Assembly: GCA_007136165.1 (NCBI GenBank) | Contig: SLHK01000184.1 | Coordinates: 1 to 12,120 of the forward strand | Source: Syntrophomonadaceae bacterium | GTDB taxonomy: Bacteria; Bacillota; Dethiobacteria; PWVN01 | Length of the DNA: 12,120 nt | Direction: 5' to 3' | In this document: positions 6,254-12,120 of the stretch, piece by piece | Layout of the letters: the number at the start of each line of letters is the position of its first letter | Numbering within the stretch: the stretch's first letter is position 1 | Notes under the pieces: model-generated | What the model saw: the letters and a program-made list of their open reading frames with translations, nothing else | Told to the model about the DNA's origin: nothing | Databases searched by the model: none | Program-made: the position numbers and the translations under genes

Positions 6254-7669
6254 CTATTTTTCCAAAACCTTCAACGTATTTAATGCGGGGTCTGCCAGCT
6301 GGCATTTAAGCCCCGCCCTCCTGAGTTGTGTCAGGAGGTTTAATACCCCCGGGCCAATTTCCTCTCCCGGCACTAAAAGGGGAATTCCCGGGGGGGAAGG
6401 GACCACCATTTCCGCCGCCACTCTACCCAGGGCCTCCTCAAGGGGTACGGCCCGGGAAGTACAGGCGGCAGCCTGGGCCGGCAGCAGCACCTGCCGGGGC
6501 AGGGGCGGGGGCACCTGTAAGAAATTTGGGGTGCCGAACCCTTCCTCATGGCCTCCTTCCGGCTTCAACTTTACCAGGGTGTCCCTTAAAAAGGCTATAT
6601 CTTTTGAAGTATGAAAAAGAGAAATAAGGAAGAGTACATGCTTAAACCCGGCCAGCTCGGGCTCAACGCCCCTCCGCCGCAGGGCTTCCAGGGCTTCCGG
6701 GCCTGAACCTCCCGCCCTGAGGACCAGCTTCAGGGGGTCGGCGGCAAAGGAAGGGAAGGCCAGGACCTGCCAGGGGGAATTGGCTTCCAGGTCTGAGCGC
6801 AGGCCATAGGAAAGGTCTGCCGCTTCTTCCGCCCTCTTTCTGCCCTCCAGGGCAAGAAACCGCCTGGCTTCGTCCAGGGATGCCATGATAGGGTAGGAAG
6901 GGCTGCTGGTCTCCAGCAAACCCAGAAAGAAGCGCAGCCGGGCCGGGTCCACCTGCGGCCCCCCATGCAGCATCCCCCCCTGGGTTAAAGCACCCCCCGT
7001 TTTGTGGGTGCTCTGCAGCCACATATCGGCCCCCACCTCCCCGGCTCCCGTCGGAAACTTGGGGCTCAATGACAGATACGTGCCGTGAGCTTCGTCCACC
7101 ACCAGAGGGATTCCCCTGCTGCCCGTAAGTTCCCGGATAAGGGCCAGATCGGCACAGGCACCGTGATACCCGGGGGATGTGACAAAGACAGCAGCGGCAT
7201 CGGGGTGCTCCGCCAGAGCAACCTCCAGGTCTTTAGCCTGTACATTCACGGGGATGCCCTCCTGCCAGAGAGCGGGCAGGTACACGGGGGTGGAGCCCGC
7301 CAGGATCAAACCGCTGTAATGGCTGCGGTGGGCATCCCGGGGCAGGAGGATTTTTTTTCCCTTCCCCCCGTAGTAGAGATGGGCTGCCAGGACTCCGGCA
7401 GTAACCCCGTTCACCAAAAAAAAGGTGCTTATGGCACCAAATAATTCTGCCGCCAATTCCTGAGCCTCAAATAGGGGCCCGGTGGGGCAGTGCAGGTCAT
7501 CCAGGCCCGGCAATTCCGTGACATCCAGGGAGAAGAGGCCCCTGGTCTCCAGGCCGGCAAAACCGGGAAGGGGCCGGCCCAGATGAGCGGGCACATGGAA
7601 TGGCACCCTGCGGGCTTTTATATGGCTTTTAAGGGCTTCCAGCAGAGGCGCTTCCTCTTGTGCCGGCAT
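6254..7669 (-). CDS. Orn/Lys/Arg decarboxylase family protein (YaaO/SpeA-like), PLP-dependent
   Basis: This 471-residue fold-type I PLP enzyme is of the short, Bacillus SpeA/YaaO-like class that decarboxylates arginine, lysine or ornithine to polyamines. Visible are DVTELPGLDDLHCPTG (49-64), FLVNGVTAGVLA (84-95), the PLP-binding VDEAHGTYL (191-199) with Asp192, and the Schiff-base lysine Lys223 in STHKTGGALTQGG. The C-terminal part (PSPPGIPLLVPGE) is also typical. Two signatures are altered relative to SpeA as I remember it: HVPGHKxG reads HVPAHLGR (25-32), and NPTYYG reads SPGYHG (165-170). The catalytic core looks intact, so activity is likely, but the substrate cannot be told from sequence. 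The ATG at 7669 has a GGAGGGGG site. The gene lies between gin and tmk, matching yaaO of B. subtilis, with 70 bases to the tmk start. Confidence 0.9.
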   Translation of the reverse strand: MPAQEEAPLLEALKSHIKARRVPFHVPAHLGRPLPGFAGLETRGLFSLDVTELPGLDDLHCPTGPLFEAQELAAELFGAISTFFLVNGVTAGVLAAHLYYGGKGKKILLPRDAHRSHYSGLILAGSTPVYLPALWQEGIPVNVQAKDLEVALAEHPDAAAVFVTSPGYHGACADLALIRELTGSRGIPLVVDEAHGTYLSLSPKFPTGAGEVGADMWLQSTHKTGGALTQGGMLHGGPQVDPARLRFFLGLLETSSPSYPIMASLDEARRFLALEGRKRAEEAADLSYGLRSDLEANSPWQVLAFPSFAADPLKLVLRAGGSGPEALEALRRRGVEPELAGFKHVLFLISLFHTSKDIAFLRDTLVKLKPEGGHEEGFGTPNFLQVPPPLPRQVLLPAQAAACTSRAVPLEEALGRVAAEMVVPSPPGIPLLVPGEEIGPGVLNLLTQLRRAGLKCQLADPALNTLKVLEK

Positions 7670-7733
7670 AATTCTTCCCCCTCCATTTTAACTTACTGCT
7701 ATTTAGTTCTGCAATGAGGGGGGAAATCCCTTT

Positions 7734-7931
7734 TCAGCCTTTGTTTTCCGCGGCAAAATCCCAGGATTCCTTGGCTTCTTTCAGTATCCTGAGGTAATAC
7801 AGGTACCTTTCCCCTCCCACGGGAGCCTCAAGAAGCTCATCCTGGCAATTACAGCACATATGGACACCCCATACCCGGACCCCTTTTTCCCCCCGCCGGG
7901 AACAGAATTGGCACTGCAGTTCAGCGGTCAT
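7734..7931 (-). CDS. Gin/CsfB-type inhibitor of sigma-G (zinc-finger small protein)
   Basis: This 65-residue protein carries CQFC (7-10) and MCCNC (25-29), two CxxC pairs of a small zinc finger, followed by a helix-rich acidic tail. Composition, length and position match Gin (CsfB), which in B. subtilis binds and inhibits sigma-G (and sigma-E), preventing early forespore-specific transcription. The location just upstream of the YaaO-like gene equals that of csfB, except that xpaC and yaaN are missing. The ATG at 7931 is preceded by GGTGG with eight-base spacing; GTG codons at 7943 and 7940 are possible longer starts. The call rests on the cysteine pattern plus synteny, since such short proteins diverge quickly. 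An unrelated zinc-finger protein is the alternative. Confidence 0.75.
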   Translation of the reverse strand: MTAELQCQFCSRRGEKGVRVWGVHMCCNCQDELLEAPVGGERYLYYLRILKEAKESWDFAAENKG

Positions 7932-8029
7932 TACCCTCACCACCCGGGTTAATCTTGTGATTAGTGTATCCCCTGGTACTCTCTTCCATGTATCTATTCT
8001 ACTCCGGAAAGGGGAAAACTGTGCACCCG

Positions 8030-8053
8030 AAAAAAAACCTCCCCTGGGGGAGG
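8030..8053 (-). terminator. Rho-independent terminator of guaB
   Basis: On the minus strand the stem CCTCCCC/GGGGAGG (8053-8047 with 8044-8038) is followed at once by eight T residues (8037-8030). The loop is formally two bases, so in practice six pairs and a four-base loop. It starts nine bases after the guaB stop and separates guaB from the gin gene. Confidence 0.88.
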
Positions 8054-8061
8054 AATTGCTG

Positions 8062-9516
8062 CTAGCTCAAGGTATAGTTGGGAGCTTCCTTTGTGATCTG
8101 GATGTCGTGAGGGTGACTTTCCTTAAGGCCGGCACTGGTTATGCGCAGAAAGGTGGTCTTGGTCCGAAGCTCCGCCAGGTCTTTAACGCCGCAGTACCCC
8201 ATGCCTGCCCGCAGGCCTCCCACCAGTTGATAGGCCATATCTCCCACGGTTCCCCGGAAAGGCACCCTTCCTTCAATGCCTTCGGGAACCAGTTTTTCTC
8301 CCGCTTGTTCTTGAAAATACCGGTCCTTGCTTCCTTCCTTCATGGCACCCATGGAACCCATGCCCCGATAAACCTTGTAGCTTCTCCCCTGATATATTTC
8401 CATATCCCCGGGGCTTTCCTCGGTACCTGCAAAAAGGCTGCCCAGCATGACAACTTCCGCTCCCGCTGCCAGGGCCTTGGTGATGTCCCCGGAATACTTG
8501 ATGCCGCCGTCAGCGATAATGGGAATGTCAAAGGGCGCTGCCCCCTCGGCGGAATCCGCGATGGCGGTGATCTGAGGCACCCCTATGCCTGCCACAACCC
8601 GGGTGGTGCATATGGATCCGGGGCCCACCCCCACCTTAATGCTGTCGGCGCCCGCTTTCGCCAGGTCCCGGGCCCCGGCAGCCGTGGCCACATTCCCCGC
8701 CATTAAACAAACATGGGGAAAAGTTTCCTTCAGTGATTCCACCGTCTGCAGTACGGAAAGGGAATGGCCGTGAGCCGTATCTACGACTAAAACATCAACT
8801 CCCGCTTCCACCAGGGCCTTGGCCCTCTCCCGGGTATCGGCGGAAACCCCCACGGCGGCGCCCACCAGCAGGCGGCCCTTGCTGTCTTTGGCCGAGGAGG
8901 GGTATTGGATGGTTTTTTCAATATCTTTGATGGTTATAAGGCCTTTTAGATTAAAATCTTTGTCCACAATAGGCAGCTTTTCTATTTTGTGCTTCTGCAG
9001 AGTTTCCTGGGCTTCCGCCAGAGTGGTGCCTTCCGGTGCCGTAACCAGGCGGTCCTTGGTCATAACATCCTTAATCAGGCGGGTGTAATCCTGTTCAAAG
9101 CGAAGGTCACGGTTGGTAATAATGCCCACAAGTTTCCCGCTGACGGTTATGGGTACTCCGGAGATCCGGTAGCGTTCCATCAGGGCGGCGGCATCATTGA
9201 TGGTGTGCCGGGGGGAAAGGTGAAAAGGGTTGGTAATAACCCCGTGTTCGGAGCGCTTTACGCGGTCAACTTCCATGGCCTGGCGTTCCACCGCCATGTT
9301 CTTATGGATGACCCCCAGCCCCCCTTCCCTGGCTATGGCAATAGCCATGCGGGCTTCCGTAACGGTGTCCATGCCGGCCGTCATAAGGGGGATGTTCAAA
9401 GTCAGGCCCTTGGCCACCCGGGTCTTTACATCCACATCCCGGGGCAGGACCCGGGATTTGGCCGGCACCAGCAGCACATCATCAAAGGTCAGCCCTTCTT
9501 TGGTCACTCTCTCCAT
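8062..9516 (-). CDS. guaB: Inosine-5'-monophosphate dehydrogenase
   Basis: IMPDH oxidises IMP to XMP with NAD+, the committed step of GMP synthesis. The 484-residue protein has the full architecture: LTFDDVLLVPA (9-19), catalytic barrel, two CBS domains (about 95-145 and 150-205), VVDTAHGHS (244-252), and the active-site loop GPGSICTTR with Cys303. IIADGGIKYSGD, GSLFAGTEESPG, the mobile flap YRGMGSMGAM and the VPEGIEGRVP segment follow. Length and motifs are standard. The ATG at 9516 has AGGAG eight bases upstream. The gene lies 24 bases after the NusG-domain-II gene, so the two are probably cotranscribed, and a strong terminator follows. Confidence 0.98.
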   Translation of the reverse strand: MERVTKEGLTFDDVLLVPAKSRVLPRDVDVKTRVAKGLTLNIPLMTAGMDTVTEARMAIAIAREGGLGVIHKNMAVERQAMEVDRVKRSEHGVITNPFHLSPRHTINDAAALMERYRISGVPITVSGKLVGIITNRDLRFEQDYTRLIKDVMTKDRLVTAPEGTTLAEAQETLQKHKIEKLPIVDKDFNLKGLITIKDIEKTIQYPSSAKDSKGRLLVGAAVGVSADTRERAKALVEAGVDVLVVDTAHGHSLSVLQTVESLKETFPHVCLMAGNVATAAGARDLAKAGADSIKVGVGPGSICTTRVVAGIGVPQITAIADSAEGAAPFDIPIIADGGIKYSGDITKALAAGAEVVMLGSLFAGTEESPGDMEIYQGRSYKVYRGMGSMGAMKEGSKDRYFQEQAGEKLVPEGIEGRVPFRGTVGDMAYQLVGGLRAGMGYCGVKDLAELRTKTTFLRITSAGLKESHPHDIQITKEAPNYTLS

Positions 9517-9540
9517 CCTCTCATCTCCTATTCTACTGGT

Positions 9541-9948
9541 TTAATTTGTGACCCCGTCCAGGTCCAAGGGGTCCTCCTCTTCTCCACTGACGGTTATAAT
9601 CATGCGGTTTGGCAGGCAGATGATGGCCTGTCCCGGTTTATCAATCCAGCCCACGGAGGAACAGATATTCAAGGGGCAAATCTCCCGGGGCATGGGCAAA
9701 ACCCGAATCTTCCCCTCTTCCACCTCCAGCAACGCTTCTCCCCGGGGAAGAGAAATGGGAGTATAACGGGGAGCGCCTTCCTGAAGGGAAACATCGGTGA
9801 CAAACTCGTTTTCCACCTCAACGGAAGCATGGCCCCCGGCGGGCTGCAGCACCATCATGTAGCGGTTTATAAGGAGCAGGGCCCCTACCAGCAGCAGGAC
9901 CCCGGCAGCCACCACGTAATCACCTGTTTTTATTTTTTTAAAAGGCAT
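9541..9948 (-). CDS. Membrane-anchored NusG domain II-containing protein
   Basis: This 135-residue protein has one N-terminal membrane segment (about 11-32, YVVAAGVLLLVGALLLINRY), followed by an extracytoplasmic NusG-domain-II-like fold. The family signature ICPLNICSSVGWIDKPGQ (90-107) and IICLPNRMII (109-118) is clear, with Cys91, Cys96 and Cys111. This family (COG5341-like) has no firm biochemical role. In other Firmicutes I recall it near FMN-binding or membrane redox genes; here it precedes guaB. The start is uncertain: GTG 9957, ATG 9954 and ATG 9948 are in frame. I chose 9948 because GGTGAT, which can pair with the 16S 3' end, lies four bases upstream, and because the predicted transcript starts near 9969. 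Confidence 0.85.
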   Translation of the reverse strand: MPFKKIKTGDYVVAAGVLLLVGALLLINRYMMVLQPAGGHASVEVENEFVTDVSLQEGAPRYTPISLPRGEALLEVEEGKIRVLPMPREICPLNICSSVGWIDKPGQAIICLPNRMIITVSGEEEDPLDLDGVTN

Positions 9949-9975
9949 AATCATCACCAGCTTTGTATTTCCCCT

Positions 9976-10004
9976 ATTATACCTCTTTTAAGCCTCCACA
10001 ACAA
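9976..10004 (-). promoter_or_regulatory. Sigma-A promoter for the NusG-II/guaB pair
   Basis: On the minus strand TTGTTG (10004-9999) and a perfect TATAAT (9981-9976) are separated by 17 bases. The predicted start near 9969 gives a short leader of about 15-20 bases. The -35 keeps only TTG, so the call depends mainly on the -10 and the spacing. It separates this pair from the upstream 2-oxoacid oxidoreductase operon, after which I see no clear terminator. Confidence 0.65.
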
Positions 10005-10035
10005 CATACTTTTCCACCCTCCGCTCTTTGCTGCT

Positions 10036-10314
10036 CTAGGCCTTCTTCTTTTGTTTTTTCTGTATCAGGATGGCGGAATCCGGGCATACCAGCTGGCAAA
10101 TACCGCAGGCAATGCAGTCGTCCATCCTGGCGGGAGCGGCCCTGGGGGTGCCGTATATGCCCAGTTCTTCCGACCAGTCTATAACGTCGTGGGGGCAGCG
10201 CTCCAGGCAAAGGCCGCACCCCTTGCACAGGCCGGGGCAGATGATAAATGTGCCTTTGACACCTTCGTGCTTCAGCAGTCGAAAACGGCTTTCCTTTGAA
10301 CTCAAGGCAGTCAC
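10036..10314 (-). CDS. 2-oxoacid:ferredoxin oxidoreductase, ferredoxin-like delta subunit
   Basis: This 92-residue protein has two [4Fe-4S] motifs: CKGCGLCLERCP (30-41) and CIACGICQLVCP (67-78). An extra Cys26 precedes the first. It is the electron-transferring delta subunit of a four-subunit KorABCD/VorABCD-type enzyme and would carry electrons from the TPP-bound intermediate to free ferredoxin. The C-terminus is lysine-rich (QKKQKKKA). The GTG at 10314 overlaps the stop of the gamma gene by four bases (GTGA), suggesting coupled translation. A TTG at 10305, with GGAG eight bases upstream, is an alternative start. Here the delta gene is last in the operon. The assignment to this complex rests on gene order; the domain itself is certain. 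Confidence 0.9.
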   Translation of the reverse strand: MTALSSKESRFRLLKHEGVKGTFIICPGLCKGCGLCLERCPHDVIDWSEELGIYGTPRAAPARMDDCIACGICQLVCPDSAILIQKKQKKKA

Positions 10315-10973
10315 TCCCTTTTGAGGGCCAAATCCCGGCCTTTTTGCAGCGCCCGGTGGTTTAAATCTCTGAGCTCCGGCTTTTTGGCAAATTTGTCCCG
10401 GAGTTTCCGCTCCAAGGCATCGATGATGCAGTCCTCCCGAACCACCTCGGTCAGGGCTACCGCCGCCCCCAGGACTACCATATTTAAGACCCTGGGATGC
10501 AGTTCCCGGCGGGCAACATCGGCTGCGGGAATCCCCATGATTCTTTTGGCAGAAGGCAAAGAGGCGAAAGACTCTTTTTTCAATTGGCTTTCTTCCCTGG
10601 CCTGGAACTCCGGGGCAGCGGTATCGTAAACCTGCCAGCCGACGGCCCTGTCAACCACTTCCGGGGGCTGAATTAAAGAACTGTCGAAGACAAACAGGGT
10701 TTCTTCCCGGCTCACATACTGCCGGGTCCTCTCGATGGCCCGCTCTGATAGGGCCATAACCAGGTCCCCCCGGGCAAACTTGGGAGAACCGATGGGAACA
10801 TCGGCAATTTGCACAAAGGCCAGGGACACTCCTCCCCGCTGCTCTATGCCGAAGTTAGGTATATACAGGGCTTCCTTCCCCTGTAAAAAGGCGGCGTGGG
10901 CCAAAATATCGGCAATGGACTGGACACCCTGGCCGCCTTCACCGGCTACCAAAATCCTGGCTGCTGCTTTCAT
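10311..10973 (-). CDS. 2-oxoacid:ferredoxin oxidoreductase, gamma subunit
   Basis: This 220-residue protein is the gamma (PFOR domain III-like) subunit of a ferredoxin-dependent 2-oxoacid oxidoreductase. The nucleotide or cofactor-proximal loop GEGGQGVQS is at 11-19. It is followed by YIPNFGIEQRGGVSLAFV, the usual Y.P.YG.E.RGG motif of this family. The C-terminal region MVVLGAAVAL and a charged helix also fit. The ATG at 10973 overlaps the stop of the beta gene by four bases (ATGA) and has AGGAGG ten bases upstream, so beta and gamma are coupled. The whole enzyme would convert a 2-oxoacid plus CoA to acyl-CoA, CO2 and reduced ferredoxin in the cytoplasm. The substrate (2-oxoglutarate, branched-chain or aromatic 2-oxoacid) cannot be settled here. 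Confidence 0.92.
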   Translation of the reverse strand: MKAAARILVAGEGGQGVQSIADILAHAAFLQGKEALYIPNFGIEQRGGVSLAFVQIADVPIGSPKFARGDLVMALSERAIERTRQYVSREETLFVFDSSLIQPPEVVDRAVGWQVYDTAAPEFQAREESQLKKESFASLPSAKRIMGIPAADVARRELHPRVLNMVVLGAAVALTEVVREDCIIDALERKLRDKFAKKPELRDLNHRALQKGRDLALKRE

Positions 10974-11725
10974 GAACCCCGGACCTCCTTTCCCGGCCCG
11001 GACAGCTCTCCCAGGGGATAGTAAGCGGCCATGTCTTCCTCCAGGAACCTCCAGGTCTCCCGGGCGTTGGTACGCCAGTTGGTGGGGCAGGTTGAGAGGG
11101 CTTCCAGGAAAGAGAGGCCACGGCCCGCCAGCTGGTTTTCCAAAGCCTTCTTCATAAACTTTTTAAGCTGAATCATCCGGGCTACAGAACCCCGGGCCAC
11201 ATAGGCTCCTTCAGCGGCAATTGCGGCCATCATCTCGGCCCCCCGGGTGGGCTGGCCCGCCAGTTCCGTGTCCCGCCCGTAGGGGGATGTCTCCGTCTTC
11301 TGCCCGGCCAGGGTGGTAGGGGACATTTGTCCGCCCGTCATGGCATAGACGGTGTTGTTGACCACCAGGATAAATATGTTTTCGTTGCGATAAGCGGCGT
11401 TAACCAGGTGCTGGGACCCGATGGCGTAAGCAGCGCCGTCCCCCATGTAAGCCAGGGCCACCATATCCGGCTTCCCCCTCTTCAGCCCCACCATCACCGG
11501 GGTAGTACGGCCGTGATGGGTTTGCACGCTGTCTACGTTGAAAAAGTTCCAGGCCAGGAGAGAACAGCCAATATCACAGCCAAAGAGCAGCCGCTCCCGC
11601 AGGTCCATTTCATCAATCAATTCTCCCAGGACTTTTAGAACCAGGCCGTGGCCGCATCCGGGGCAGAACTTATGAGGCTTGCTTTCCCTGTGCCAGGACA
11701 GGGGCATGGTTCCACCCTTGTCCAT
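10970..11725 (-). CDS. 2-oxoacid:ferredoxin oxidoreductase, TPP-binding beta subunit
   Basis: This 251-residue subunit binds thiamine pyrophosphate. HKFCPGCGHG (18-27) opens the domain. CDIGCS (50-55) and HHGRTTPVMVGLK (71-82 or so) follow. The TPP/Mg motif runs from GDG (95-97) to NN (123-124), then TVYAMTGGQMSPTT and the TSPYGRD segment. This last region resembles beta subunits annotated as 2-oxoisovalerate (Vor) or 2-oxoglutarate (Kor) oxidoreductases. The ATG at 11725 has AGGAG eight bases upstream and lies one base after the alpha stop. The open frame extends to 11773, but those 16 residues overlap korA and are not family-like. The substrate is not settled; Vor-type is a reasonable guess from the GGQMSPTT region. 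Confidence 0.93.
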   Translation of the reverse strand: MDKGGTMPLSWHRESKPHKFCPGCGHGLVLKVLGELIDEMDLRERLLFGCDIGCSLLAWNFFNVDSVQTHHGRTTPVMVGLKRGKPDMVALAYMGDGAAYAIGSQHLVNAAYRNENIFILVVNNTVYAMTGGQMSPTTLAGQKTETSPYGRDTELAGQPTRGAEMMAAIAAEGAYVARGSVARMIQLKKFMKKALENQLAGRGLSFLEALSTCPTNWRTNARETWRFLEEDMAAYYPLGELSGPGKEVRGS

Positions 11726-11726
11726 T

Positions 11727-12120
11727 TCACCCGCTCCTTTCGCGAATCTCAACTGCCCTGGCCAATATATCATCCACCGTAATCCCCACTCCCGGCTTAA
11801 AAAGGGTATGGACGGTACACGACAGGCCCGCCAGCTCCGCCATAGCCAGCCGGTACAACTGGCCCTGGGACGATTCGATGACCAGCATGCGGGGCAGCCG
11901 TGATACCCGCTCCCGCAGGGCCCGGGCGGGGAAGGGGCGCAGGGTCACCGGCCGAAAGAGCCCCGCCCGGATGCCTTCTCTTTGCAAAACCGGCAGGGCG
12001 GCGGCGGCAGTCCTGGCGGCAATCCCGTGAGCCAGCAGAAGGATTTCTGCCCCTTCCACCCTTTCCTCCCGGTATTCTTCTATCATGGGTGACATTTCCT
12101 CGTAGTCGGAAATGATAGGA
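11727..12120 (-). CDS. 2-oxoacid:ferredoxin oxidoreductase, alpha subunit, C-terminal part (5' end outside window)
   Basis: The last 130 or so residues of the alpha subunit are visible. The frame is open across the right window edge (…PIISDYEEMSPMIEEY), so the ATG at 12095 is internal and not the start. The visible part is PFOR domain II-like: ILLLAHGIAARTAAAAL followed by IRAGLFRPVTLRPFP and a helix with RMLVIESSQGQLYR, then the C-terminal helix to SG. In the complete subunit, domains I and II pack against the TPP-bearing beta subunit and contact CoA. Its stop at 11727 is one base from the beta start, which shows an alpha-beta-gamma-delta operon. Confidence 0.9.
   Translation of the reverse strand, partial: PIISDYEEMSPMIEEYREERVEGAEILLLAHGIAARTAAAALPVLQREGIRAGLFRPVTLRPFPARALRERVSRLPRMLVIESSQGQLYRLAMAELAGLSCTVHTLFKPGVGITVDDILARAVEIRERSG

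Noticed and set aside
7685..7714. Promoter-like TTGCAG-18-TAAAAT upstream of the decarboxylase gene (minus)
   Set aside because: The predicted transcript would start within or after the GGAGGGGG ribosome binding site, so it could not serve this gene.
7944..8029. Sigma-F or sigma-G promoter for gin
   Set aside because: GGGGATACAC and nearby strings only partly match the -10 patterns, and no properly spaced -35 was found. Nothing firm can be called in these 86 bases.
7957..8706. A 249-codon plus-strand frame opposite the end of guaB
   Set aside because: It runs through the guaB terminator and coding region and shows no family motif or convincing ribosome binding site.
8989..10299. A 436-codon plus-strand open frame antisense to guaB, the NusG-II gene and korD
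   Set aside because: It spans three well-supported minus-strand genes and their promoter. Its translation is rich in His, Gln, Gly and Pro with no recognisable motif, as expected from the complement of GC-rich coding DNA.
1..12120. Mobile elements, CRISPR arrays, tRNA/rRNA genes, integrase or toxin-antitoxin genes
   Set aside because: No terminal repeats, spaced direct repeats, tRNA-like folds or matching protein motifs were seen on either strand.

Overview
The window looks like the chromosome of an anaerobic, endospore-forming Firmicute of the Clostridia/Desulfotomaculia/Moorella kind. Three things point there. It carries sporulation and transition-state genes (an AbrB homologue, RicT/YaaT and a Gin/CsfB-type sigma-G inhibitor). 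It carries a ferredoxin-dependent 2-oxoacid oxidoreductase typical of anaerobes. Its coding regions are GC-rich, with strong AGGAGG ribosome binding sites and frequent GTG or TTG starts. No mobile element, CRISPR array, rRNA or tRNA gene was seen. The species cannot be fixed from this sequence alone.

Layout, left to right: methionyl-tRNA synthetase (metG, minus, 3' part outside the window); an AT-rich divergent promoter region; abrB (plus) with its own terminator; rsmI (minus); a Mur-ligase-like gene (plus), which abuts tail to tail with ricT (minus); then holB, tmk, an Orn/Lys/Arg decarboxylase gene and gin, all minus. A strong terminator separates these from guaB and a small NusG-domain-II membrane protein gene, which share a good promoter. 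Last comes a four-gene 2-oxoacid:ferredoxin oxidoreductase operon (korA partial, korB, korC, korD; all minus).

Most of the left two thirds matches, in order and strand, the origin-proximal Bacillus subtilis cluster csfB-yaaO-tmk-holB-yaaT-yabC-abrB-metS. The genes between them in B. subtilis (xpaC, yaaN, yaaQ/darA, yaaR, yabA, yabB, yazA) are missing, and an oppositely oriented Mur-ligase-like gene sits where yabA-yabB-yazA would be. The block mixes replication (holB, tmk), translation (metG, rsmI), polyamine or amino-acid metabolism (decarboxylase) and control of sporulation entry and timing (abrB, ricT, gin). No single pathway explains it; it is a conserved housekeeping neighbourhood.

The points most worth a second look are: (1) a perfect Spo0A box just downstream of the abrB promoter; (2) the Mur-ligase-like protein, which lacks the N-terminal substrate domain and has changed P-loop, carbamyl-lysine and DNPR-equivalent positions; (3) a thymidylate kinase that looks more like the eukaryotic type than the usual bacterial Tmk; (4) altered signature motifs in the decarboxylase. 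I found no strong evidence for a wholly new multi-gene system.
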